Source: SHWB01 sp050246875
Lineage (GTDB): Bacteria > Pseudomonadota > Alphaproteobacteria > UBA6615
Direction: 5' to 3'
Length of the DNA: 64,000 nt
NCBI GenBank assembly: GCA_050246875.1
Contig: JBFWVF010000003.1
Span: 124,001 to 188,000 of the forward strand
Shown here in pieces: positions 27,263-35,267 of the stretch. Each line of letters starts with the position of its first letter. The stretch's first letter is position 1. The notes under the pieces were generated by a model that was not told where the DNA came from, did no database searches, and saw nothing but the letters and a program-made list of their open reading frames with translations. Made by a program: the position numbers and the translations under genes.

Positions 27263-28519
27263 ATGGCGCTTCTGCTCGGCTGCGTCGGCGACGACTTCAC
27301 CGGATCGACCGACCTCGCCAACACCCTGGTCAAGCAGGGCATGTCGACGGTGCAACTGATCGGCGTGCCGGACGCATCGACACCGCTGCCCGACACCGCC
27401 GCCATCGTCGTCGCGCTCAAGTCGCGCACCATCGCGGCGAAGGATGCGGTGGCGCAGTCGCTGGCCGCCCTCGACTGGCTCAGGGGCCACGGCGCGCGGC
27501 AGTTCTTCTTCAAGTACTGCTCGACCTTCGATTCGACGGACGAGGGCAATATCGGCCCCGTCGCCGAGGCGATGCTGGCGCGGCTCGGCGCCGCCTTCAC
27601 CATCGCCTGCCCCGCCTTCCCCACCACCGGCCGCACCATCTACCAGGGCCATTTGTTCGTGAACGGCGTGCTGCTGTCGGACTCGCCGATGCGCAACCAC
27701 CCGCTGACGCCGATGACCGATGCCGATCTCGTGCGGGTGCTCGGCCGCCAGACGAAGGGCAAGGTCGGCCTCGTTCCCGCGACCGCGGTGATGGCCGGCG
27801 AAGGCGCCATCCGCGACGGCTTCGCGCGGCTCGAGGGCGACGGCAGGGCCTTCGCCGTCGTCGATGCCATCACGGACGCCCACCTGTTCGACATCGGCCA
27901 TGCCTGCCGCGACCTCGCGCTGGTGACCGGCGGCTCGGGCGTCGCCATCGGCCTGCCGGACAACTTCCGCGCCGCCGGGCTGCTGGCGAGCGGAACGGCC
28001 GCGGCCACGCCCACGGTGACGGGCAGCGAGGCTGTGATTGCCGGAAGCTGCTCGCGCGCCACGCTGGGCCAGATCGCGCACATGCAGCGCGAGTATCCGG
28101 CCTTCCGTCTCGACCCGTTCGCGGTGGCGGACGGCAAGGACGTGGCCGCCGAGGCGCTGGCCTGGGCGAAGGACAAGACGCGGCCGCTGTTCTACTCCAG
28201 CGACGAGCCGGAAGCGGTGCGCGCGGCGCAGGACAGGCACGGCCGCATGGAGATCGGCAGCGCGCTCGAGGCCGTGCAGGCGAAGATCGCGCGCGGCCTC
28301 GTCGCCGCGGGCGTGCGCCGGCTGATCGTCGCCGGCGGCGAGACCTCGGGCGCCGTGGTCGAGGCGCTGGGCGTCAAGGCGCTGCGCATCGGCCCGGAGA
28401 TCGATCCCGGCGTGCCGTGGTGCGAGGCGCTGGGCGAGCCGGCGCTGGCGCTGGCCCTCAAGTCGGGCAATTTCGGCGCCGAGGATTTCTTCGCCAAGGC
28501 TTTCGCGATGCTGCCATGA
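27263..28519 (+). CDS. otnK: 3-oxo-tetronate 4-kinase (DUF1537 family)
   Basis: Phosphorylates 3-oxo-tetronate to 3-oxo-tetronate 4-phosphate (EC 2.7.1.217). The 418-residue four-carbon acid sugar kinase has the N-terminal substrate domain GCVGDDFTGSTDLANTL and the block FKYCSTFDSTDEGNIGPVAEAM. The C-terminal nucleotide-binding domain shows RLIVAGGETSGAVVEAL and LKSGNFGAEDFF. Length and motifs match characterised OtnK. It starts 3 bp after otnI and overlaps otnC by 4 bp. Confidence 0.92.
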   Translation: MALLLGCVGDDFTGSTDLANTLVKQGMSTVQLIGVPDASTPLPDTAAIVVALKSRTIAAKDAVAQSLAALDWLRGHGARQFFFKYCSTFDSTDEGNIGPVAEAMLARLGAAFTIACPAFPTTGRTIYQGHLFVNGVLLSDSPMRNHPLTPMTDADLVRVLGRQTKGKVGLVPATAVMAGEGAIRDGFARLEGDGRAFAVVDAITDAHLFDIGHACRDLALVTGGSGVAIGLPDNFRAAGLLASGTAAATPTVTGSEAVIAGSCSRATLGQIAHMQREYPAFRLDPFAVADGKDVAAEALAWAKDKTRPLFYSSDEPEAVRAAQDRHGRMEIGSALEAVQAKIARGLVAAGVRRLIVAGGETSGAVVEALGVKALRIGPEIDPGVPWCEALGEPALALALKSGNFGAEDFFAKAFAMLP

Positions 28520-29142
28520 CGACCGAAGCGAAGCTGCGCGACGACATCGTGAAGCTGGCGAAGTCGATGTTCGACCGCGGGCTGACCGTAGGCTCGTCCG
28601 GCAACATCAGCGTCCGCCTCGATGACGGCTGGCTGATGACGCCCACCGGCTCGTCCTTCGGCGATCTCGATCCCGCGCGCCTGTCGCGGCTCGGGCCGAA
28701 GGGCGAACTGCTCGGCGGCGACAAGCCGACCAAGGAAACCTTCCTGCACCAGGCGATGTACGAGATGCGGCCCGCCAGCGGCGCCGTCGTGCACCTGCAT
28801 TCGACGCATTCGGTGGCGGTGAGCTGCCTTGCCGACGTCGACCCCGCCGACGTGCTGCCGCCGATCACGGCCTACTACGTCATGAAGATCGGCACGCTGC
28901 CTCTGGTGCCCTACTACCCGCCGGGCGATCTCGACCTCGCGCGGGCCGTGCGCGAACTGGCCGGCCGGCACCACGCGGTGCTGCTCGCCAATCACGGCCC
29001 GGTGGTGGCCGGCGCGTCGCTGCGCGATGCCGTGTACGCCACCGAGGAACTGGAGGAGACGGCGAAGCTGTACCTCCTCCTGCGCGGCGCGAAGACCCGT
29101 TTCCTCACGCCCGCGCAGGCGGCGAAGCTGCCGCGCGGCTGA
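28516..29142 (+). CDS. otnC: 3-oxo-tetronate 4-phosphate decarboxylase (class II aldolase family)
   Basis: Decarboxylates 3-oxo-tetronate 4-phosphate to dihydroxyacetone phosphate (EC 4.1.1.104), which enters glycolysis. The 208-residue class II aldolase/adducin protein shows the phosphate site GLTVGSSGNISVRL and TPTGSSFGDLDP. Zinc-binding His residues are in VVHLHSTHS and in LLANHGPVV. Its ATG overlaps the otnK stop (ATGA). It ends the four-gene operon, facing the holin-like gene 12 bp away on the other strand. Confidence 0.9.
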   Translation: MTTEAKLRDDIVKLAKSMFDRGLTVGSSGNISVRLDDGWLMTPTGSSFGDLDPARLSRLGPKGELLGGDKPTKETFLHQAMYEMRPASGAVVHLHSTHSVAVSCLADVDPADVLPPITAYYVMKIGTLPLVPYYPPGDLDLARAVRELAGRHHAVLLANHGPVVAGASLRDAVYATEELEETAKLYLLLRGAKTRFLTPAQAAKLPRG

Positions 29143-29154
29143 TCGCGCACCGCC

Positions 29155-29598
29155 TCAGCGGCGGTTGTCCGGCATCAGCACGCCGGCGGCAACGCCGGCC
29201 AGCGCCGCCATCAGCATCGCCGACCGCGGGTTGCGGCGAACGCCGCCGGCGACCGCGTCGGCGCCGCCGCCGAGCAGGCTCGCCAGCGGATCCGCCGGCA
29301 TCGGGCGCGCCTCGCGCGAACCGGCAAGTCGGCGCGAGACGGCAAGCGTGGCGAGCAGCGCGGCGGTCGCCAGGATCGCCAGTACGGCGGCCACCGCCAT
29401 CGACGCGGCCCAGTCGGGCCAGACCGTTTCGAGCCAGAGATAGACGCCGGCGGCGAAGAAGCCGATGGCGCCGATGGCCAGCACGAGCGCCAGGCGCAAG
29501 GCCGCGACCCCGCAGGCGATGAGGTGGGCGACCTCGACCACCTCGCGCCGCGCGCTGGCGATCATGCTGCCGGCGACGTCGCTGCAGATATCGGTCAT
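29155..29598 (-). CDS. Phage-holin-like (DUF1469/Phage_holin_3_6) small membrane protein
   Basis: A 147-residue protein with an amphipathic N-terminus, two membrane helices (about 27-52 and 65-88) and a short C-terminal hydrophobic stretch. The arrangement fits the actinobacterial/proteobacterial Phage_holin_3_6 family, usually found with DUF883/YqjD genes and not in phage. It is the third gene of a minus-strand operon behind an EcfG-type promoter, so envelope stress is the likely setting. Confidence 0.72.
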   Translation of the reverse strand: MTDICSDVAGSMIASARREVVEVAHLIACGVAALRLALVLAIGAIGFFAAGVYLWLETVWPDWAASMAVAAVLAILATAALLATLAVSRRLAGSREARPMPADPLASLLGGGADAVAGGVRRNPRSAMLMAALAGVAAGVLMPDNRR

Positions 29599-29622
29599 GG
29601 CAGACCCCCCTGGTTGCGTCGG

Positions 29623-29937
29623 TCAGCGCCGGAACAGCAGGCGCGAGGCGACGAGGCCGAGGCCGAAGGCGATAGCGACGCTCGGCAGCGGGTGATCCGC
29701 CACCGTGCGCCCGGCGGCATCGACGCCCCGCCGCGCGCGGTCCACACCTTCCTCGGCGAGGGCCTCGACGCTGTGACGCAGGCCGTCGAGCCCGTCGGCC
29801 GCGCGATGGCCGGCATCGCGCGCCGTGTGACGCGCCACCTTGCCGAAATCGGCCGTCAGCTTTTCGACGCTCGCCTTGAGGGCGGCGACCTCGTCCTTGA
29901 GGTCGGCTTCAGTGCGCTTGTCCGCTGCTGCGGTCAT
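29623..29937 (-). CDS. DUF883/YqjD-ElaB-like ribosome- or membrane-associated protein
   Basis: A 104-residue protein with a long charged amphipathic helix (KDEVAALKASVEKLTADFGKVARHTARDAGHRAADGL) and a C-terminal single membrane helix SVAIAFGLGLVASRLLFRR preceded by DHPLP. This is the DUF883 pattern of ElaB/YqjD, which in E. coli anchor ribosomes to the inner membrane in stationary phase. It lies 36 bp after the acidic lipoprotein gene and 24 bp before the holin-like gene. Confidence 0.82.
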   Translation of the reverse strand: MTAAADKRTEADLKDEVAALKASVEKLTADFGKVARHTARDAGHRAADGLDGLRHSVEALAEEGVDRARRGVDAAGRTVADHPLPSVAIAFGLGLVASRLLFRR

Positions 29938-29973
29938 GGTGCGATCCTTTGTCTCGGGTTGAACCGGCGCGGG

Positions 29974-30240
29974 CTACTGCGCCGGGCGAGTGGTGTTGCG
30001 GTCCAGATCCTCGGCCGCCCGGTCGCCGGCACGGTCGATTTCGTCGGCGGCATCGTCGACGGCGTCGCGCGTGTCGTCGGCGGCATCGTCGATGGCCTCG
30101 CCGGTCTGCTCGGCGGCATCGTCGATGGCTTCGCCGGCACGTTCGGCCGGTCCGTCGTCGTCGCAGGCGGCCAGGGCCAGGGCCGGCGCCAGCAAGGCCA
30201 CGGCACAGACGGTCCGAAGGATGCGTTTGGTTGCAAACAT
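29974..30240 (-). CDS. Small acidic repeat lipoprotein
   Basis: An 88-residue exported protein. Signal peptide residues 1-25 end in a lipobox (LALAAC), giving a lipidated Cys. The mature part is a run of short acidic repeats around GEAIDDAA and DAVDDAADE with an Ala/Asp heptad character, probably one extended amphipathic helix along the envelope. I do not know a named family. GGAGACC precedes the ATG. An EcfG-type promoter lies 46 bp upstream, so this is the first gene of a stress operon. Confidence 0.8.
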   Translation of the reverse strand: MFATKRILRTVCAVALLAPALALAACDDDGPAERAGEAIDDAAEQTGEAIDDAADDTRDAVDDAADEIDRAGDRAAEDLDRNTTRPAQ

Positions 30241-30285
30241 GGTGGTCTCCACTGCCTCGACACCACATGTGTCTGTCACCGTCCG

Positions 30286-30311
30286 AACGCCCGGCCCGCC
30301 GTCCCGGTTCC
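30286..30311 (-). promoter_or_regulatory. EcfG-type general-stress promoter for the envelope-stress operon
   Basis: Minus-strand GGAAC (30307-30311) with CGTT (30286-30289) after a 17-base spacer, a perfect match to the EcfG consensus. It is 46 bp upstream of the acidic lipoprotein ATG and should transcribe the lipoprotein, DUF883 and holin-like genes. Confidence 0.75.
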
Positions 30312-30690
30312 TGCCGAGGTCGTGGACACAGGATGCTGCCGCGATGAATTTCTCCTATAAAACAGATACTTGATCGACATCGTGAAATGACCGCCGAGGG
30401 GGGTCGCGGACCGCCGCCGGGCACCACCAGCCGTGGGTCGGCGCGGACGGCCGGCCCGGCGCTTCACGCGGCCGTTGAGAAGCGGCGCGTCTTCGGCTAC
30501 AAGCCCGCGGCGCGGGGAGCGGGTTCCCGGCCGCCAGACCGGAACGACCCGACGAACCGGTGCCCGTTGAATAAAGGGCACCGCAGACACAAATCCGACC
30601 GATTCCGGGCGCTATTCCAGCGACCTGAGACGAGACGGGCCCGGCGCCGACATTCGGCGTGCCCTGATCGCAGACGAGTTTTCGACGTCC
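30312..30690 (+). promoter_or_regulatory. typA upstream region with candidate promoter and leader hairpin
   Basis: Noncoding. A sigma-70-like pair TTGAGA (30475-30480) and TACAAG (30498-30503), spaced by 17 bases, would start a leader of about 180 bases before typA. Within that leader an 8-bp inverted repeat, CGGTGCCC (30558-30565) and GGGCACCG (30576-30583), encloses an A/T-rich loop. An AT-rich patch at 30343-30370 holds nothing I can name. Confidence 0.4.
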
Positions 30691-32514
30691 ATGACCCTGA
30701 ACATCGGTTCGCTCCGCAACATCGCCATCATCGCCCATGTCGACCATGGCAAGACCACGCTGGTCGACTGCCTGCTGCGCCAGTCCGGCACCCTCGCCAC
30801 GCGCGGCGACATCGTCGAGCGGGTGATGGATTCGAACGACCTTGAACGCGAGCGCGGCATCACCATCCTCGCCAAGAACACCGCCATCGCCTGGCGCGAC
30901 TGGCGCATCAACATCGTCGACACGCCAGGCCACGCCGATTTCGGCGGCGAGGTCGAGCGCGTGCTGTCGATGGTCGATTCCGTGCTGCTGCTGGTCGACG
31001 CCGTCGACGGGCCGATGCCGCAGACCGCGTTCGTCACGCGCAAGGCGCTGGAGCGCGGCCTGCGTCCCATCGTCGTCATCAACAAGGTCGACCGGCCGGG
31101 CGCGCGCCCGGGCTGGGTGCTCGACCAGACCTTCGACCTGTTCGACCGCCTGCGCGCCACCGACGCCCAGCTCGACTTCCCGGTGGTCTACGCCTCGGCG
31201 CTGCAGGGCTGGGCCTCGCTGTCGCCCGACACGCGCGCCGACAACATCGACGCGCTGTTCGAGACCATCGTCCAGCACGTCGCGCCGCCCGCCGTCGACG
31301 CCGACGGGCCGTTCCAGCTCCAGGTCAGTTCGCTCGACTATTCGAGCTATGTTGGCGTCATCGGCATCGGCCGCGTCCAGCGCGGCCGCATCCGCCGCAA
31401 CTCGCCGGTCACCGTCATCGCCGCCGACGGCTCGGCGCGTCAGGGCCGCATGCTGCAGATCCTCGGCTTCCACGGCCTCGAGCGCGTCGAGCGCGACGAG
31501 GCGACGGCCGGCGAGATCGTCGCCTTCACCGGCCTCGAGGGCCTCAAGATCTCCGACACGGTCTGCGACCCGGCGATGCCGGAGGCGCTGCCGCCGCTGG
31601 TCGTCGACGAACCGACCATCTCGATGACCTTCCAGGTCAACGATTCGCCCTTCTGCGGGCGCGACGGCAAATACGTCACCAGCCGCAACATCAAGGCGCG
31701 GCTGGAGGAGGAGCTGATCCACAACGTCGCGCTGCGCGTCGAGCCGACCGACAGCGCCGACCGCTTCAAGGTCTCGGGCCGTGGCGAGCTGCATCTCTCG
31801 ATCCTGGTCGAGAACATGCGGCGCGAGGGTTATGAGCTCGCCATCTCGCGCCCCGAGGTGATCCTCAAGACGGTCGACGGCGTGGTGCAGGAGCCATGGG
31901 AGAACCTGACCGTCGACGTCGAGGAGCACCACCAGGGCACGATCATGGAGCGGCTGGGCGAGCGCCGCGGCGAGTTGCGCGACATCCTGCCGGACGGGCG
32001 CGGCCGCGTGCGCCTCGACTACACCATCCCGTCGCGCGGCCTGATCGGCTTCCGCTCCGAGTTCCTCACCGCGACCCAGGGCAGCGGCCTCATCTACCAC
32101 GTGTTCGACCGCTACGGCCCGCGCGTCGCCGGCCGCATCGGCGGGCGCAACAACGGCGTGCTGATCTCCAATTCGACCGGCAAGGCGCTGGCCTACGCCA
32201 TCTTCAACCTCCAGGAACGCGGCCGCATGTTCATCGGCCATGCCGAGGAGGTCTACGAGGGCATGGTCATCGGCATCCATGTGCGCGACAACGACCTCGT
32301 GGTGAACCCGCTGAAAGGCAAGCAGCTCACCAACATCCGCGCCGCCGGCAAGGACGACGCGCTGATCCTCGTGCCGCCGATCCCGGTGACGCTGGAATAC
32401 GCGCTGGAGTTCATCAACGACGATGAGCTTGTCGAGGTGACGCCGCGCGCCATCCGCATCCGCAAGCGCTTCTTGCTGGAACACGAGCGCAAGAAGGCGT
32501 CACGCGCGGCGTAG
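30691..32514 (+). CDS. typA: Translational GTPase TypA/BipA
   Basis: A 607-residue ribosome-associated GTPase that supports 50S assembly and growth under cold and other stress. G motifs are all visible: P-loop AHVDHGKTTL near residue 15, switch I ERERGITILAKN, DTPGHADFGGEVERV (G3), NKVDRPGARP (G4) and ASALQG (G5). Domain II, the EF-G-like domains III and V, and the TypA-specific C-terminal domain (LIGFRSEFLTATQGSG through GRMFIGHAEEVYEGMVIG) follow. The length equals E. coli BipA. It appears monocistronic. Confidence 0.96.
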   Translation: MTLNIGSLRNIAIIAHVDHGKTTLVDCLLRQSGTLATRGDIVERVMDSNDLERERGITILAKNTAIAWRDWRINIVDTPGHADFGGEVERVLSMVDSVLLLVDAVDGPMPQTAFVTRKALERGLRPIVVINKVDRPGARPGWVLDQTFDLFDRLRATDAQLDFPVVYASALQGWASLSPDTRADNIDALFETIVQHVAPPAVDADGPFQLQVSSLDYSSYVGVIGIGRVQRGRIRRNSPVTVIAADGSARQGRMLQILGFHGLERVERDEATAGEIVAFTGLEGLKISDTVCDPAMPEALPPLVVDEPTISMTFQVNDSPFCGRDGKYVTSRNIKARLEEELIHNVALRVEPTDSADRFKVSGRGELHLSILVENMRREGYELAISRPEVILKTVDGVVQEPWENLTVDVEEHHQGTIMERLGERRGELRDILPDGRGRVRLDYTIPSRGLIGFRSEFLTATQGSGLIYHVFDRYGPRVAGRIGGRNNGVLISNSTGKALAYAIFNLQERGRMFIGHAEEVYEGMVIGIHVRDNDLVVNPLKGKQLTNIRAAGKDDALILVPPIPVTLEYALEFINDDELVEVTPRAIRIRKRFLLEHERKKASRAA

Positions 32515-32545
32515 GTGCCCGTGCAGCGAAGTCCTGAAGCGACGC

Positions 32546-33265
32546 TTACCGCCTCGCCTTCGCGGCAATTTCTTTCGGGACGGGATGCGGCCGAACGTCC
32601 CGGCGCGCGATGAGCTCCTGCTGGTAACGGCCCAGCAGGTAGTGGAACGAACCTTCATGCGCGTCTGCCAAGACATCATCAACGTGCCTTGTCGCCTGCT
32701 CGAAACGGCCAGTCCGACGGAACAGCTCGGTAGCGAGCACGCCTAGTTGCCAGCGCATCTCACGCTCATCCGTTCCTGCTGCCAGCGCTTCCAGGTGCGG
32801 CAGCAACTCGTCGACGTAGCGCCGGTAATCCGCCTTGCCTTCGACTTCCCAAGTTGCGGCGAGCAGATAGTCGGCGATTTGAGCCCTTTCCGCACCAGTC
32901 CGGCTAAGTATCCAGGCGGCTCGGTAGTACGCGGTTTCACCGCGGATGGATTGATACTCATCCGACAGTATGACGGGCCGCAGTTTCTCCAGGTCGTCCT
33001 CACTGAATTCGGGCTTGTAGAAGACAAACCCGTTGGTCGGACAGGTGGCCAGAGGCCATGGCGACGTGATGGCGCCGAATGGCCGGAAATCCAGCATTGC
33101 ACCGAACGACGTCCCCGACCTCTGCACCTCCACCGTGAAGACGGTGCCGTCGTAAGGACACGTGAACTGCTGAGGGGAGAATGTCATCGCCCCCGCCGTC
33201 GGAAGCACTGCGACGAGGATTAGAAACGACATTACACAGGCCGCAATCCGCGTCGGAAGTTTCAT
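32546..33265 (-). CDS. Secreted protein resembling DUF2225, lower GC than its neighbours
   Basis: A 239-residue protein with a signal peptide (residues 1-26, ending GAMTF) and a likely periplasmic location. The segment FTCPYDGTVFTVEVQRSG through LATCPTNGFVFYKPEFSEDDLEKLRPVI resembles DUF2225 proteins, though only one Cys remains in each zinc-type knuckle. The C-terminal two thirds are helical and TPR-like (YYRAAWILSRTG, ELFRRTGRFEQATRHVDDVLADA). Base composition is lower in G+C than the flanks. Function is unknown. It is convergent with typA, 31 bp apart. Confidence 0.75.
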   Translation of the reverse strand: MKLPTRIAACVMSFLILVAVLPTAGAMTFSPQQFTCPYDGTVFTVEVQRSGTSFGAMLDFRPFGAITSPWPLATCPTNGFVFYKPEFSEDDLEKLRPVILSDEYQSIRGETAYYRAAWILSRTGAERAQIADYLLAATWEVEGKADYRRYVDELLPHLEALAAGTDEREMRWQLGVLATELFRRTGRFEQATRHVDDVLADAHEGSFHYLLGRYQQELIARRDVRPHPVPKEIAAKARR

Positions 33266-33500
33266 GACCTTGCCTCCCCAGCGATCAGTCGGAGTCAGTT
33301 GCTGGCCTCGCGAGCGGAACAACCTTCTAGCGCCGTTATGGGAGAATGGGCAGCGGACACGTCGACAACATCAAGGAAGGAGAGGATCTCCGGAAGGCGA
33401 ATTTCCGGCGGCAACGGGGCAAGGACGTGACCGTTCGGCTTTGCCGCACCGCGCGGCGCCGCCTACACTCCCGGCCAAACCGGTTCAGGGAGAACGCAGC

Positions 33501-34259
33501 GTGGCCATCGATACCTCGATCAAGGGGCATGTCGCCTTCGTCGCCGCCGGGGCCGCCGGCATCGGGCGGTCCAGCGCCGAGCAGCTCGCGGCTGCCGGCG
33601 CGAAGGTCGCCATCGTCGACCGTGACGCCGCTGGCGCGAAGAAGGCCGCCGAGGCCATCGTCGCCGCGGGCGGCGAAGCCATCGCCATCGCCGGTGAATG
33701 CACCGACCTCGCCGCCATGGAGAAGGCGGTCGCCGAGGTGACCGGCAAGTGGGGCCGCCTCGACATCGTCGTCAACTGCGCTGGCGGCTTCCGCGCGCCC
33801 AAGAGTCTAGACATGAGTGTCGAGGAGTGGCGCGAGTCGATCGACTGGAACCTGACCTCGATCTTCGTCGTCGCCAAGGCCACCGTACCGGCGCTGCGCG
33901 CGCGCAAGTACGGCCGCATGGTCAGCATAGCCTCGCTCGCCGGCCGGGCCGGCGGCCTCAGTTCGTCGCTGTCCTATTCTGCGGCCAAGGCCGGCGTCAT
34001 CGGGCTGGTACGGCGTCTCGCCGTCGAACTCGCGCCCGATGGCATCACCTGCAACGTCGTCGCACCCGGCACCACACGGTCGCCGCGCGTCGACGCCATG
34101 GGCCCGGAGCGGGCCGTGGCGATGGCCAAGGCGACGCCAGCTGGGCGGCTGGCCGAATCCGACGAGATCGCCGACAGCATCGTCTACCTGTGCCGGCCGT
34201 CGGCGGGCTTCGTCAACGGTGCGGTGCTCGACATCAACGGTGCGCGCTGGACCGGCTGA
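33501..34259 (+). CDS. Short-chain dehydrogenase/reductase
   Basis: A 252-residue NAD(P)-dependent SDR. The Rossmann motif is AAGAAGIGRSSAEQL (near residue 15) in place of TGxxxGIG. NCAG (NAG-type) follows, then the catalytic Ser/Tyr/Lys in VSIASLAGR and SYSAAKAG. The C-terminal part carries NVVAPGTTRSPR and FVNGAVLDINGARWTG. The start is a GTG at 33501 after AGGGAGA; no in-frame ATG gives a better N-terminus. It heads a three-gene unit with a beta-propeller and a TIM-barrel gene, so its substrate may be a polyol or acid sugar. Confidence 0.88.
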   Translation: MAIDTSIKGHVAFVAAGAAGIGRSSAEQLAAAGAKVAIVDRDAAGAKKAAEAIVAAGGEAIAIAGECTDLAAMEKAVAEVTGKWGRLDIVVNCAGGFRAPKSLDMSVEEWRESIDWNLTSIFVVAKATVPALRARKYGRMVSIASLAGRAGGLSSSLSYSAAKAGVIGLVRRLAVELAPDGITCNVVAPGTTRSPRVDAMGPERAVAMAKATPAGRLAESDEIADSIVYLCRPSAGFVNGAVLDINGARWTG

Positions 34260-34275
34260 ACCCGAGGAGGGACCC

Positions 34276-35244
34276 ATGACGCATGACGCGAGGAACACCC
34301 GGCGCACGCTGCTGGTCTCGGTGCGCGACAGCCTCAGCGTGATGGCCATCGACCTCGCCACCGGCGACACGGTGGGCGTGGCGAAGATGGGCGAGGACCG
34401 CGAGCAGAAGCCGCACGAGTTCGCGCTGTCGCCCGACGGCCGCTTCGCCTTCGCTTCGATTTACGGCAACGGCCCCTACGGCGCCAACACGCGACCGGGC
34501 AAGGAACTCGCCGTCGTCGATCTCGGCGCGATGACGCGCGTCGGCACCGTCGACCTCGATCTCTATCGCGCGCCGCACGGCGTGGCCGCGGACGGCGACG
34601 GCATGATCTGGGCGACCGCCGAACGCAACCACTGCGCCGTAGTCGTCGATCCGGCGACGCGCGCCATCGTCCGCAGCGTATGGATGCAGGTGCCGGTGCA
34701 TTTCGTCACCGCCGCGCCCGGCGGGCGGACGATGTGGTTCGCGCACAAGGAATACCCGTTCGTCACCTGCGTCGACGTGGCGACGAAGTCGGTGACCGGC
34801 CGTGTCGGCCTGCCGATCGGCGCGCAGGCGATCAAGGCGTCGCCGGACGGGCGCTTCCTCTATGTCGGCGACTTCAACCGGCCGCTGTTGCATGTCGTCG
34901 ACATCGCCGCCATGGCGGTGACGCGCACCGTGCCGCTGGTCGCCGTGCCGGGCTGGCCCTACGCCACGCCGGACGGCCGCTTCGTCGTCGTCACCACCTG
35001 GAACGAGCCGGCCGAGAAGGGCTGGGTCGAGATCTTCGACACCGCCACCTTCGCGTCCGTCGGCGCCATCGACGTCGGCGCCGAACCGTTCCACGCGACG
35101 GTCAGCGACGACGGCGACCACATCTACGTCGCGCTGGCCGACGGCCGCATCCCGCTGATCGACCTCGCGCGCGCCAGAATCGCCGAGGATCGCCTGCGCG
35201 CCAACGGCACCGGCGCCGAACAGGTGATGATCGTCGATCTCTGA
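34276..35244 (+). CDS. YncE/YVTN-type beta-propeller protein
   Basis: A 322-residue protein made of about seven repeated four-strand blades marked by SPDGRFAFAS, DGDGMIWATA, PGGRTMWFAH, SPDGRFLYVG, TPDGRFVVVT and SDDGDHIYVA. I see no signal peptide, unlike many YncE-like propellers, so it may be cytoplasmic. It could be a lactonase-type enzyme or a binding scaffold. GAGGAGGGA precedes the ATG, 16 bp after the SDR gene. Confidence 0.82.
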   Translation: MTHDARNTRRTLLVSVRDSLSVMAIDLATGDTVGVAKMGEDREQKPHEFALSPDGRFAFASIYGNGPYGANTRPGKELAVVDLGAMTRVGTVDLDLYRAPHGVAADGDGMIWATAERNHCAVVVDPATRAIVRSVWMQVPVHFVTAAPGGRTMWFAHKEYPFVTCVDVATKSVTGRVGLPIGAQAIKASPDGRFLYVGDFNRPLLHVVDIAAMAVTRTVPLVAVPGWPYATPDGRFVVVTTWNEPAEKGWVEIFDTATFASVGAIDVGAEPFHATVSDDGDHIYVALADGRIPLIDLARARIAEDRLRANGTGAEQVMIVDL

Positions 35245-35267
35245 CCTGCCGCCCCGGGGAAACGTCC

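Noticed and set aside
29155..29598. The holin-like gene as evidence for a prophage
   Set aside because: No phage structural, integrase or lysis genes are near, and this protein family is commonly chromosomal beside DUF883 genes.
30541..30568. GGAAC and CGTT on the plus strand upstream of typA as an EcfG promoter
   Set aside because: The spacer is 19 bases, outside the 16-17 range.
33316..33337. GGAAC and CGTT upstream of the SDR gene as an EcfG promoter
   Set aside because: The spacer is 13 bases; not compatible with the consensus.
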